In this document: piece by piece, positions 31,294 to 37,950 of the stretch
Layout of the letters: each line of letters starts with the position of its first letter
Position numbering within the stretch: position 1 is the first letter of the stretch
NCBI RefSeq assembly: GCF_004349235.1
Contig: NZ_SMKY01000043.1
Location: 1-43,970, forward strand
Length of the DNA stretch: 43,970 nucleotides
Source: Actinomadura darangshiensis
GTDB taxonomy: Bacteria > Actinomycetota > Actinomycetes > Streptosporangiales > Streptosporangiaceae
Direction: 5' to 3'
The notes under the pieces: generated by a model
Database searches by the model: none
The model's input: only the letters and a program-made list of their open reading frames with translations
Told to the model about the DNA's origin: nothing
Made by a program: the position numbers and the translations under genes

Positions 31294-31802
31294 GGCATGC
31301 CGACGGCGCGTTCGAAGGCGCTGTAGGCGTCCGCGGTGAACAGGACGAAGCGGGCGTCGGTCACTTTGGTCGGGGTGGAGCGGACGGTGCCCACGGCGAT
31401 GCGGGCGGCGTCGTCCATGGGCCAGCCGTAGATGCCGGCGGACACGGCGGGGAAGGCGATCGAGTCGACGCCCAGCTCGTCCGCCACGCGGAGGGCCTCG
31501 CGGTAGCAGGAGACGAGCTGGTGGGAGCGGTCATCGGACGAGGAGTACACCGGCCCGACGGTATGGATCACCCATTCGGCGGGCAGCCGGCCGGCCGTCG
31601 TCGCCACCGCCTGCCCGGTCGGCAGGCCGCCGCCGTACTGGGACGCGCGCAGCCGGCGGCAGTCGTCCAGGACCTCGGGGCCGCCCTTGCGGTGGATCGC
31701 GCCGTCCACGCCGCCCCCTCCCAGCAGCGAGGAGTTGGCGGCGTTCACGACCGCGCCGACCTTCTGCTCGGTGATGTCCCCCCGGACAAGAGTGATCTTC
31801 AT
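31290..31802 (-). CDS. Macrodomain protein (O-acetyl-ADP-ribose deacetylase-like)
   Basis: A 170-residue stand-alone macrodomain of the MacroD/YmdB type, which removes ADP-ribose from acidic residues or deacetylates O-acetyl-ADP-ribose. Diagnostic parts: GDITEQKVGAVVNAANSSLLGGGGVDGAIHRKGG (Asn20, Asn23, Gly28-Asp33 catalytic loop), WVIHTVGPVY, and IAFPAVSAGIYGWPMDDAARIA. The ATG at 31802 has GGAGGA nine bases upstream, so the longer in-frame reading is rejected. Convergent with the USP gene and divergent from the epimerase. Confidence 0.93.
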   Translation of the reverse strand: MKITLVRGDITEQKVGAVVNAANSSLLGGGGVDGAIHRKGGPEVLDDCRRLRASQYGGGLPTGQAVATTAGRLPAEWVIHTVGPVYSSSDDRSHQLVSCYREALRVADELGVDSIAFPAVSAGIYGWPMDDAARIAVGTVRSTPTKVTDARFVLFTADAYSAFERAVGMP

Positions 31803-32055
31803 CTGCGCCGTTCCTCCACGGTGGCCGAACCCCATCAGAAGAGAAGAATTCTCCCCCGCGGTGGATGCGAAACGCGTTTGGGCGCTTCCCGGCGGTACGC
31901 TCATGGCGGACGGGCCACCCGGGGGCGGCGGGGCCCGGCCGACTTCGTCCGGCCGGACGCAGGGGGGTGTCCATGCGGAACGCCGGGCGTGACCACTGCA
32001 CACAGACACCACAGCAGACGATGCACAATGGCGTGACAGTCGCGGAGGTACCCCC
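31803..32055. other. Divergent intergenic region with a GC hairpin
   Basis: The 253 bases between the macrodomain and epimerase genes hold no convincing gene. A near-perfect stem, CCGGCCGAC with GTCCGGCCGG (31935-31956, one bulged C, loop TTC), is the main structure. The only other clear signal is the strong ribosome site GGAGGT (32044-32049) of the epimerase. Confidence 0.5.
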
Positions 32056-32910
32056 TTGAAGATTCTCCTCGCCGGAGCGACCGGAGTCGTCGGCCGCCGG
32101 CTGATCCCGCTGCTCGTCCAGGCGGGCCACGAGGTCGCAGGGACGACACGCCGACCCGAACGCGCCGGTATGCTGCGCGGCCTCGGCGCCGCGCCGGTGG
32201 TCGTGGATGTGTTCGACGCCGCCGCGGTGCGGAGCGCCGTGGCCGCCGAACGCCCCGACGCCGTGATCCATCAGCTCACCGATCTCAGCGACGAGGACTT
32301 CGAGGCCAACTCGCAGCTGCGGATCGAGGGCACCCGGAACCTGGTCGAGGCCGCCAAGGCCGCGGGCGTCGAGACGATGATCGCGCAGAGCATCGCCTGG
32401 CTGTACGTCCCGGGCGACGCCGCGGCCACCGAGGCCGACCCGCTCGACGCGCACCTGCCCCCGTACGCGGGCATCGCGGCGCTGGAGAACGCGGTCGCCG
32501 AGATGCCGCGCGGCGTCGTCCTGCGCTACGGGGCGCTGTACGGGCCCGGCACGTGGTACGCGCCGGACGGCGCGATCGCCGAGCGGGTGCGCGCGGGCAG
32601 CCTGCGCCTCGCACCGGCCTGGACGTCGTTCGTGCACGCCGACGACGCGGCGTCGGCCGCGCTCGCGGCGCTCGACTGGCCCGCCGGGGCGGTCAACGTC
32701 GTCGACGACGATCCGGCCACCACGGCCGACTGGCTGCCCGTCTACGGCGCGGCGCTCGGCGCGCCCACGCCGGGCAACGCCGGGAAGCACGCGGCCGCGA
32801 CGGGCCGCGCGGTCTCCAACGCGAAGGCGCTGAGCCTGGGCTGGAAGCCGCAGGTCGCGTCCTGGCGCACCGGCTTCGCGCAGATGGACGCGCCCGCCCG
32901 CACCGACTGA
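32056..32910 (+). CDS. NAD(P)-dependent epimerase/dehydratase family protein
   Basis: A 284-residue extended-SDR protein. MKILLAGATGVVGRRLIPLLVQAGHEVAGTTRRPERAG is a Rossmann start with GxxGxxG and an Arg-rich strand-2 end (NADP preference). VIHQLTDLSDEDF, GTRNLVEAAKAAGVETMIAQSIAWLYVPG and VLRYGALYGPGTWYAPDG follow the family order. The active-site Tyr-x3-Lys is not clear, since the position after SIAWLY is PPYAGIAALE, so it may be an atypical binder or reductase. The start is TTG at 32056, six bases after the perfect site GGAGGT (32044-32049). Function beyond the family is not assignable. Confidence 0.85.
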   Translation: MKILLAGATGVVGRRLIPLLVQAGHEVAGTTRRPERAGMLRGLGAAPVVVDVFDAAAVRSAVAAERPDAVIHQLTDLSDEDFEANSQLRIEGTRNLVEAAKAAGVETMIAQSIAWLYVPGDAAATEADPLDAHLPPYAGIAALENAVAEMPRGVVLRYGALYGPGTWYAPDGAIAERVRAGSLRLAPAWTSFVHADDAASAALAALDWPAGAVNVVDDDPATTADWLPVYGAALGAPTPGNAGKHAAATGRAVSNAKALSLGWKPQVASWRTGFAQMDAPARTD

Positions 32911-32912
32911 CC

Positions 32913-32959
32913 CTGACCGGCCGGTCTCGACCGCCCGGCCCGGCCCGGCGGCCGGTCAG
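32913..32959. terminator. Bidirectional terminator between convergent genes
   Basis: CTGACCGGCCG (32913-32923) and CGGCCGGTCAG (32949-32959) are perfect 11-base inverted arms around a 25-base GC-rich loop. The right arm includes the dioxygenase stop codon. Confidence 0.6.
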
Positions 32960-33720
32960 CCGAACTGGAACGAGCGCTTCGCCAGCCCGAGCCAGTAGCC
33001 GTCGATGACCGACCGCCGCCGCGACGGGTCGTCGGCGTCGGCGCCGAGCGCCATGAACAGCGGCGCGAAGTGCTCCGTCCGCGGGTGCGCGACGCGCGCG
33101 GCGGGGGCCTTCGCGCGGAAGTCGAGCAGGGCGTCGATGTCGCCGCCCCGCACGGCCCGGTCCGTCCACTCGTCGAACTCCGCCGACCAGGCGGGCGGCG
33201 CGGCGTCCGGGTCCGGCCGCATCTCCCGCAGGTTGTGCGTGGTGAAACCGCTCCCGACGATCAGGACGTCCTTGTCGCGCAGCGGCGCGAGGCTCCGCCC
33301 GACCTCGAAGAGCCGCTCCGGTTCCAGGGTGGGCATCGACATCTGCAGCACGGGGACGTCGGCGTCCGGATACATCTCCACGAGCGGGACGTACGCGCCG
33401 TGGTCCAGCCCCCGCTCCTCGTCCTGGTGCACGTCCGGGATGAGTTTGCGCACGTCAGCAGCCAGCTCCGGAGCACCGGGCGCGTCATATCGGACGGTGT
33501 AGTACCGCTGCGGGAAGCCCCAGAAGTCGTAGATGAGCGGCACCCGGCGGGTCGCGCCGATGCTGAGCGGCGCCTCCTCCCAGTGCGCGGACACCATCAG
33601 GATCGCCTCCGGCTTCGGCAGCTCGGCCGACCAGCGGGCCAGCTCGGCGGTCCAGCGGGCGTCGTCGGCCAGCGGCGGCGCGCCGTGGCTGAGGTAGAGG
33701 ACGGGCATCCGGGTCGTCAT
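32956..33720 (-). CDS. DODA-type extradiol aromatic ring-opening dioxygenase family protein
   Basis: A 254-residue class III (LigB-fold) metalloenzyme, similar to E. coli YgiD and plant 4,5-DOPA dioxygenase. Metal-site residues are visible: LSHGAPP (His12), MVSAHWEE, GLDHGAYVPLVEMYP and HPRTEHFAPLFMALGA. Family members cleave a catechol ring next to a hydroxyl using Zn or Fe. The ATG at 33720 has GGGAGG five bases upstream, rejecting a longer in-frame reading through the operator region. It is divergent from a MarR gene, with three TTGA-N4-TCAA sites between, so phenolic compounds are likely inducers (inference). Family call is firm, substrate unknown. Confidence 0.92.
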   Translation of the reverse strand: MTTRMPVLYLSHGAPPLADDARWTAELARWSAELPKPEAILMVSAHWEEAPLSIGATRRVPLIYDFWGFPQRYYTVRYDAPGAPELAADVRKLIPDVHQDEERGLDHGAYVPLVEMYPDADVPVLQMSMPTLEPERLFEVGRSLAPLRDKDVLIVGSGFTTHNLREMRPDPDAAPPAWSAEFDEWTDRAVRGGDIDALLDFRAKAPAARVAHPRTEHFAPLFMALGADADDPSRRRSVIDGYWLGLAKRSFQFG

Positions 33721-33734
33721 GTCGCCTCCCTTAC

Positions 33735-33746
33735 TTGAGGATTCAA
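33735..33746. promoter_or_regulatory. MarR operator copy 1
   Basis: TTGAGGATTCAA. First of three TTGA-N4-TCAA sites in the 88-base region between the dioxygenase and MarR genes, next to the dioxygenase ribosome site. Confidence 0.55.
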
Positions 33747-33761
33747 CCATATCCCATTTCA

Positions 33762-33773
33762 TTGAATCTTCAA
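33762..33773. promoter_or_regulatory. MarR operator copy 2 (best palindrome)
   Basis: TTGAA-TC-TTCAA, with perfect five-base arms; centre of the three-site array. Confidence 0.6.
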
Positions 33774-33776
33774 ATC

Positions 33777-33788
33777 TTGAGGGTTCAA
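33777..33788. promoter_or_regulatory. MarR operator copy 3
   Basis: TTGAGGGTTCAA, eight bases before the MarR gene's probable -10 TACACT (33797-33802). Binding here would block marR transcription. Confidence 0.55.
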
Positions 33789-33808
33789 CGTTTGGGTACA
33801 CTGGCGGT

Positions 33809-34321
33809 ATGACGGAGACGACGGGGGCGGCCGACCTGGAAGCACGGTGGCTCGACGACGACGAGCAGGAGACCTGGCGCGCCTTCCTGTGGACGTCACG
33901 CCTGCTCGGCGAGGCCCTCGACCGCCAGCTGCAGCGCGACTCGGGCATGCCGCACACCTACTACATGATCTTGGCGATGCTGTCGGAGGCGCCCGGCCGC
34001 GCGCTGACGATGACCGAGCTGGCCGAGATCGTCCACTCGTCCCCGAGCCGCCTGTCGCACGCCGTCAACCGGCTGGAGGAGGCGGGCTGGGTGGCGCGGT
34101 GCAAGCACGACTCCGACCGCCGCACCACGATCGCCCGGCTGACCGACGAGGGCTTCGCCGTCCTCGCCGACGCCGCCCCCGGCCACGTCGCCGAGGTCAG
34201 GCGCCACCTCTTCGACCCGCTCACCCGCGAGCAGGTGCTGCGGTTCCGCGAAACCCTCCAAGCACTCCTGAGCTCCCTCGACCCCGACCACGAGGCGCCC
34301 TGCGCGCGCGGCGAAGGCTAG
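33809..34321 (+). CDS. MarR-family transcriptional regulator (dioxygenase-linked)
   Basis: A 170-residue winged-helix regulator: MPHTYYMILAMLSEAPGRALTMTELAEIVHSSPSRLSHAVNRLEEAGWVARCKHDSDRRTTIARLTDEGFAVL, with the D-R wing motif intact. The ATG at 33809 lies six bases after TACACT with no ribosome site, so the mRNA is probably leaderless. It is divergent from the extradiol dioxygenase, and three similar palindromes lie between them, fitting autoregulation plus repression of the enzyme. Its stop TAG shares CTAG with the convergent AlkZ-like gene. Confidence 0.92.
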   Translation: MTETTGAADLEARWLDDDEQETWRAFLWTSRLLGEALDRQLQRDSGMPHTYYMILAMLSEAPGRALTMTELAEIVHSSPSRLSHAVNRLEEAGWVARCKHDSDRRTTIARLTDEGFAVLADAAPGHVAEVRRHLFDPLTREQVLRFRETLQALLSSLDPDHEAPCARGEG

Positions 34322-35427
34322 GCCGCGAACTCGACGATGTGCGACCTCGCCCCGGGGTGGGCGGCGGCGAGCAGGCGCATGGCCTCCTCTTCGAGCGCGG
34401 CGCGGGCCGCTTGCGGGACCGGGTCGAACGGGTCGATGCGCAGCGCCGCCTCACCGCGCTTCTTCTCGATCTTCCACATGCCGTGGACGAAGCCGTCCAC
34501 GAGGAACGTCGCCCGGATGATGCCGTTGACGGTGAAGACGCGCTTGCGGTGCTCCTCGGTGATGATCCGGGACCGGTCGGCGTGGGACAGCAGCAGGTTG
34601 TCGAAGTCCGGGACGAAGCGGACGGGCGCCGGCGTCTCGGGATCGGGGCGCGGCGCTTCCGGCAGGTCGTAGAGGGTGCGCCCCTTCTCGTCCTGGAACG
34701 TGACGAGCTTCGGCAGGAGCCGCTCGGCGACCTCGCCGAGCCGCGTCAGGCCCGACCACTGCTGGACGTCCTGGACGCTCGCCGGCCCGAACGCACCCAG
34801 GTAGCGCAGCACCAGGTCGTCCACGGAAGGGTCGGGGGCGACCGGCCCGAGCCATTTCTCCAGGGTCGTGTGCCGGGCCATCCCGGACGCGCCCCAGATC
34901 CCTCGGGGCGGCACCTGGACGAGCGGCAGGCTGAGGCGGACGGCCCAGCCGAGCAACGCCGCGTCGAGGTCGGGCCATCGTTCGGTCAGCAGCGTCCGGA
35001 GTTCCTTGTCGGAGCGGGGCTCGTCCTCCAGCCGGGCGCGGGCCCAGGCGACGACGGCCGCAAGGTCGATGCCGTCGAGTTCGGCGGCCCGGCTCTTCAG
35101 GTAGTTGTCGAGGAGCGGCTGGGTGAGCGGCCGCAGCGCGCGGGCGTCGCGGGCGCTGACCAGGTGGAGCGTGCCGCGCATCAGCACGATCCGGACCGCC
35201 CGGCGCTCGGTCAGCAGCGGCGCGGCCTCGTCGAAGGCGTAGCCGGCGAGCCGGCTCCACAGCCCGATGTGCGGCGGGCCCGGGGCCTGCGCCTGCATGC
35301 CGACGAGATGCTCGATCGCGTCCAGCGCGGACATGGCGTGCCGCTCCAGCAGCATCTGCCGGGCCAGCAGGGCCCGGTTCAGCGCCCTCCGGCTCAGCTC
35401 GGTTCCAGGCACCGGTTCAGTCTCCAT
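34318..35427 (-). CDS. Winged-helix DNA-binding domain protein (AlkZ/HTH_42 family)
   Basis: A 369-residue protein of the HTH_42 family, which includes the DNA glycosylases AlkZ and YcaQ that unhook bulky or crosslinked bases. LVGMQAQAPGPPHIGLWSRL contains the Q-x-Q catalytic motif (Gln45, Gln47). RAVRIVLMRGTLHLVSARDA and a C-terminal FVPDFDNLLLSHADRSRII, NGIIRATFLVDGFVHGMWKIEKKRGEA are typical of the family. In antibiotic producers such enzymes give self-resistance to DNA-damaging products; elsewhere the role is open. The ATG at 35427 overlaps the end of the upstream TetR gene by 11 bases, so the two are likely cotranscribed. Confidence 0.85.
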   Translation of the reverse strand: METEPVPGTELSRRALNRALLARQMLLERHAMSALDAIEHLVGMQAQAPGPPHIGLWSRLAGYAFDEAAPLLTERRAVRIVLMRGTLHLVSARDARALRPLTQPLLDNYLKSRAAELDGIDLAAVVAWARARLEDEPRSDKELRTLLTERWPDLDAALLGWAVRLSLPLVQVPPRGIWGASGMARHTTLEKWLGPVAPDPSVDDLVLRYLGAFGPASVQDVQQWSGLTRLGEVAERLLPKLVTFQDEKGRTLYDLPEAPRPDPETPAPVRFVPDFDNLLLSHADRSRIITEEHRKRVFTVNGIIRATFLVDGFVHGMWKIEKKRGEAALRIDPFDPVPQAARAALEEEAMRLLAAAHPGARSHIVEFAA

Positions 35428-36055
35428 AACGGGTGACCAGCTCCTGCCAGGTGGGAGGCGGGCCGGGGAGTTCCTGCTTGTCGGTCAGGTTCAGGGAGTC
35501 GAGCATCAGGGCGAGGTAGCGGTGCTGGAGCCGGTTCATCCGCTCGTCTTCGCCGATCCGGATGCCGTGCAGGTATTCGAGCATGACCGAGATGTCGCCG
35601 ACCTCGATCTCTGGACGCAGCGCGCCCGCCTCCTTGGTGCGCTGGAGCAGCCGCGTCGTCGCGAGGTGGATCTCCCGGCCCTTGCGGCTCATGTCCTCGG
35701 TGACCTCGAAGGTGCCCGCGAGCCGCATGGTGAGGGACCCGGCGCCGATGTCCAGGCAGCGGCGCATGAACGCGGCGAACGCCTCCCACGGGTCGCCGCC
35801 GTCGTCGAGTGCGCGCTCCACCTCGGCGAGGTAGCGGTCCATGCCGTCGTCGGCGAGCTTCTGGAGCAGGTCCTCTTTGCTCTTGTAGCGGCGGTAGAGG
35901 GCACTGATGCCGACGCCGGCGTGCTCGGCCACCGCGGAGATCGGCGCGCCCGGGTCGGCGGTGAACACCGCCCGGGCCGCCTCCCGGATCAGCTCGTCGT
36001 TGCGTGCCGCCTGCGCCTTGCGCCCGCTCATGGGCGCCCGTGCCGTCGTCTCCAT
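35417..36055 (-). CDS. TetR-family transcriptional regulator
   Basis: A 212-residue regulator. The helix-turn-helix reads NDELIREAARAVFTADPGAPISAVAEHAGVGISALYRRYKSKEDLLQKL. The remainder is helical with a Met- and Arg-rich middle. The ATG at 36055 follows TACTAT (36067-36062 on the minus strand) by six bases and has no ribosome site, consistent with a leaderless message; an ATG at 36031 is also in frame. An inverted repeat GAACG-N8-CGTTC (36071-36088) just upstream is a likely autoregulatory operator. The AlkZ-like gene follows with an 11-base overlap. Confidence 0.9.
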   Translation of the reverse strand: METTARAPMSGRKAQAARNDELIREAARAVFTADPGAPISAVAEHAGVGISALYRRYKSKEDLLQKLADDGMDRYLAEVERALDDGGDPWEAFAAFMRRCLDIGAGSLTMRLAGTFEVTEDMSRKGREIHLATTRLLQRTKEAGALRPEIEVGDISVMLEYLHGIRIGEDERMNRLQHRYLALMLDSLNLTDKQELPGPPPTWQELVTRYGD

Positions 36056-36070
36056 GCCCCCATAGTAAGG

Positions 36071-36088
36071 GAACGAAGAATTCCGTTC
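36071..36088. promoter_or_regulatory. Probable operator of the TetR gene
   Basis: GAACG-AAGAATTC-CGTTC, with an inner GAATTC palindrome, directly upstream of the TetR -10 (36062-36067). A near copy is present at 29911-29926. Confidence 0.5.
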
Positions 36089-36093
36089 TACGT

Positions 36094-36672
36094 TCACGGG
36101 GCGATTCCGGCGGCGACGGTGCGCATCGCCGCGACGAGATCGGGTCCAGAAGGCGCCGTCTGCGGGTCGATCAGCCACTGCGCCGCCATGCCCGCGAGCA
36201 TCGTCTGATAGTACGCGCCGACCCGCTCGGCGTGCCGGTCTCCGACCGCCTCGGCGCCGGTGCCGAACAGCTCCGCCAGCCCGAGCCGGGCCTGCCGGTT
36301 GGCCTCGGCGAACGACGCGCGCAGGTCGGGCGTCCGCTCGATGTGCGCGATGACCTCGAACTGGAGCGCCCACAGCGGGCGCGTGCCGGCGAACGACCCG
36401 ACGATCCGGTCCCAGATCGCCTCCAGCCGCTCGGCGGCGGGCGCGGCCGGGTCGGTCTCGGCGGCGAGGACGGCGGCGATCCCGTCCCCCCACTCCGTGA
36501 TCGCGTCGCGGAGCGCCTCCTGCAGCAGCACCTCCTTCGAGCCGAAGTGGTAGCCGATCGCGGCGAGGCTGACACCCGACTCCGCCGCTATGTCGCGCGC
36601 CGTCGTGCGCGTGTAGCCCTTGGCGAGCAGGCAGCGCTTGGCACCGGCCAGGAGATCTTCGCGATTGCCCAT
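36094..36672 (-). CDS. TetR-family regulator divergent from a flavin monooxygenase
   Basis: A 192-residue regulator: MGNREDLLAGAKRCLLAKGYTRTTARDIAAESGVSLAAIGYHFGSKEVLLQEAL is a textbook TetR helix-turn-helix, and the C-terminus GAYYQTMLAGMAAQWLIDPQTAPS resembles the TetR_C domain of drug-responsive members. The ATG at 36672 follows TACGGT by six bases without a clear ribosome site (leaderless candidate); a start at 36699 is less likely. It is divergent from an FAD monooxygenase. The shared 84-base region contains two 18-bp direct repeats. It probably represses the monooxygenase. Confidence 0.9.
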   Translation of the reverse strand: MGNREDLLAGAKRCLLAKGYTRTTARDIAAESGVSLAAIGYHFGSKEVLLQEALRDAITEWGDGIAAVLAAETDPAAPAAERLEAIWDRIVGSFAGTRPLWALQFEVIAHIERTPDLRASFAEANRQARLGLAELFGTGAEAVGDRHAERVGAYYQTMLAGMAAQWLIDPQTAPSGPDLVAAMRTVAAGIAP

Positions 36673-36691
36673 GGCCCCACCGTAGCGAAGT

Positions 36692-36749
36692 TCTCGCACG
36701 ATCGTCTAACACGCATGTCTTGCACAACTGTCTAAGACCGTTGTACCGT
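36692..36749 (+). promoter_or_regulatory. Direct-repeat operator and leaderless promoter of the monooxygenase
   Basis: TCTCGCACGATCGTCTAA (36692-36709) and TCTTGCACAACTGTCTAA (36718-36735) match at 14 of 18 positions, 26 bases apart. The second copy covers the -35 TTGCAC (36720-36725). An 18-base spacer and the -10 TACCGT (36744-36749) put the transcript start at the ATG at 36757. Confidence 0.6.
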
Positions 36750-36756
36750 CTGCGGC

Positions 36757-37950
36757 ATGAACACGAGCCGCAAGGTCCTGATCTCCGGCGCCGGCATCGC
36801 GGGCGTCACCCTCGCCTACTGGCTGACCCGGCACGGCTTCTCCGTGACCGTCGTGGAGCGGGCGGCCGGCATCCGCGACGGCGGCTACAAGGTGGACGTC
36901 CGCGGTGCCGCGCTGACGGTCGCCGAGCGCATGGACCTGCTGGAGGAGATCCGCGCCCTGCGCACCGACGTGCGGAGCGGGACGGTCGTGGACGCGTCCG
37001 GCCGGCGGGTCGCGAGCATGGACGGCGACACCTTCGGCGGGCGCGTGCACGGCGACGCGGAGATCCTGCGCGGCGACCTGCACCGGCTCCTGTTCGCGCG
37101 GACGGAGAACGAGGCCGAGTACCTGTTCGGCGACTCGGTCACCGCGCTCCGCGAGACGTCCGGCGGGGTCGAGGCCGCCTTCGAAAGCGGCGCGACGCGC
37201 ACATTCGACCTGGTCGTCGGCGCCGACGGGCTCCACTCGGTGACGCGCGAGCTGGTCTTCGGGCCCGAGCGGGAGTTCGTCCGCGACCTCGGGCACCGCA
37301 TCTCGATCTTCAGCGTGCCGAACCACCTCGAACTGGACCGCGAGGAGGTCACCTACGTCGGTCCCGGCCGCACCGCGCTCGCCTACAGCACCGCACGCGG
37401 CGACGCCAAGGCGATGTTCCTCTTCCGTTCCGAGGAGGACGTCCCGCGTGACCGGGCGGGGCGGCTGCAGGCACTGACCGCCGCCTATGAGGGCGAAGGC
37501 TGGGAGGTCCCCCGCTTCCTGGAGGCCGCCGGCGAGGCCGCCGACCTCTACTTCGACTCGGTCAGCCAGGTCCACATGGACCGCTGGTCCCGGGGCCGGG
37601 TCGTGCTGCTCGGCGACGCGGCGTGCTGCGCGTCCCCCGCGTCCGGCCAGGGGACGAGCCTGGCGCTGGTCGGCGCCTACGTCCTCGCCGGGGAGCTGGC
37701 GGCGGCCGGCGGCGACCACCGGGCCGCGTTCGACGCCTACGAGCGGGAGATGCGGCCGTTCGCCGAGCGGAACCAGAAGCTCGGCCCGTCCAACATCAAG
37801 CGCATGGTGCTGCGGACCCGCGGCCAGGTCCGCGTCTCGATGGCGATGCTCGGCCTGATGGCGCGGATGCCGGGCCGGGAGCGGATGATGGCGAAGATCA
37901 TCGCCCCGATCCACGCGGCGGCCAACGCGATCACCCTGAAGAACTACTGA
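36757..37950 (+). CDS. FAD-dependent group A monooxygenase (TetX/PHBH-like)
   Basis: A 397-residue flavoprotein hydroxylase. The dinucleotide fold is VLISGAGIAGVTLAYWLTRHGFSVTVVER (GxGxxG at 11-16). VVGADGLHSVTREL is the DG motif, and RVVLLGDAACCASPASGQGTSLALVGAYVLAGEL is the GD motif that contacts FAD ribityl. The family inserts one oxygen atom into aromatic or polyketide-like substrates; relatives inactivate tetracyclines or rifamycins, others act in catabolism. The substrate here is unknown. The ATG at 36757 is probably read from a leaderless mRNA. Divergent from a TetR gene that likely controls it. The 3' end overlaps the convergent LAL gene by seven bases. Confidence 0.93.
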   Translation: MNTSRKVLISGAGIAGVTLAYWLTRHGFSVTVVERAAGIRDGGYKVDVRGAALTVAERMDLLEEIRALRTDVRSGTVVDASGRRVASMDGDTFGGRVHGDAEILRGDLHRLLFARTENEAEYLFGDSVTALRETSGGVEAAFESGATRTFDLVVGADGLHSVTRELVFGPEREFVRDLGHRISIFSVPNHLELDREEVTYVGPGRTALAYSTARGDAKAMFLFRSEEDVPRDRAGRLQALTAAYEGEGWEVPRFLEAAGEAADLYFDSVSQVHMDRWSRGRVVLLGDAACCASPASGQGTSLALVGAYVLAGELAAAGGDHRAAFDAYEREMRPFAERNQKLGPSNIKRMVLRTRGQVRVSMAMLGLMARMPGRERMMAKIIAPIHAAANAITLKNY

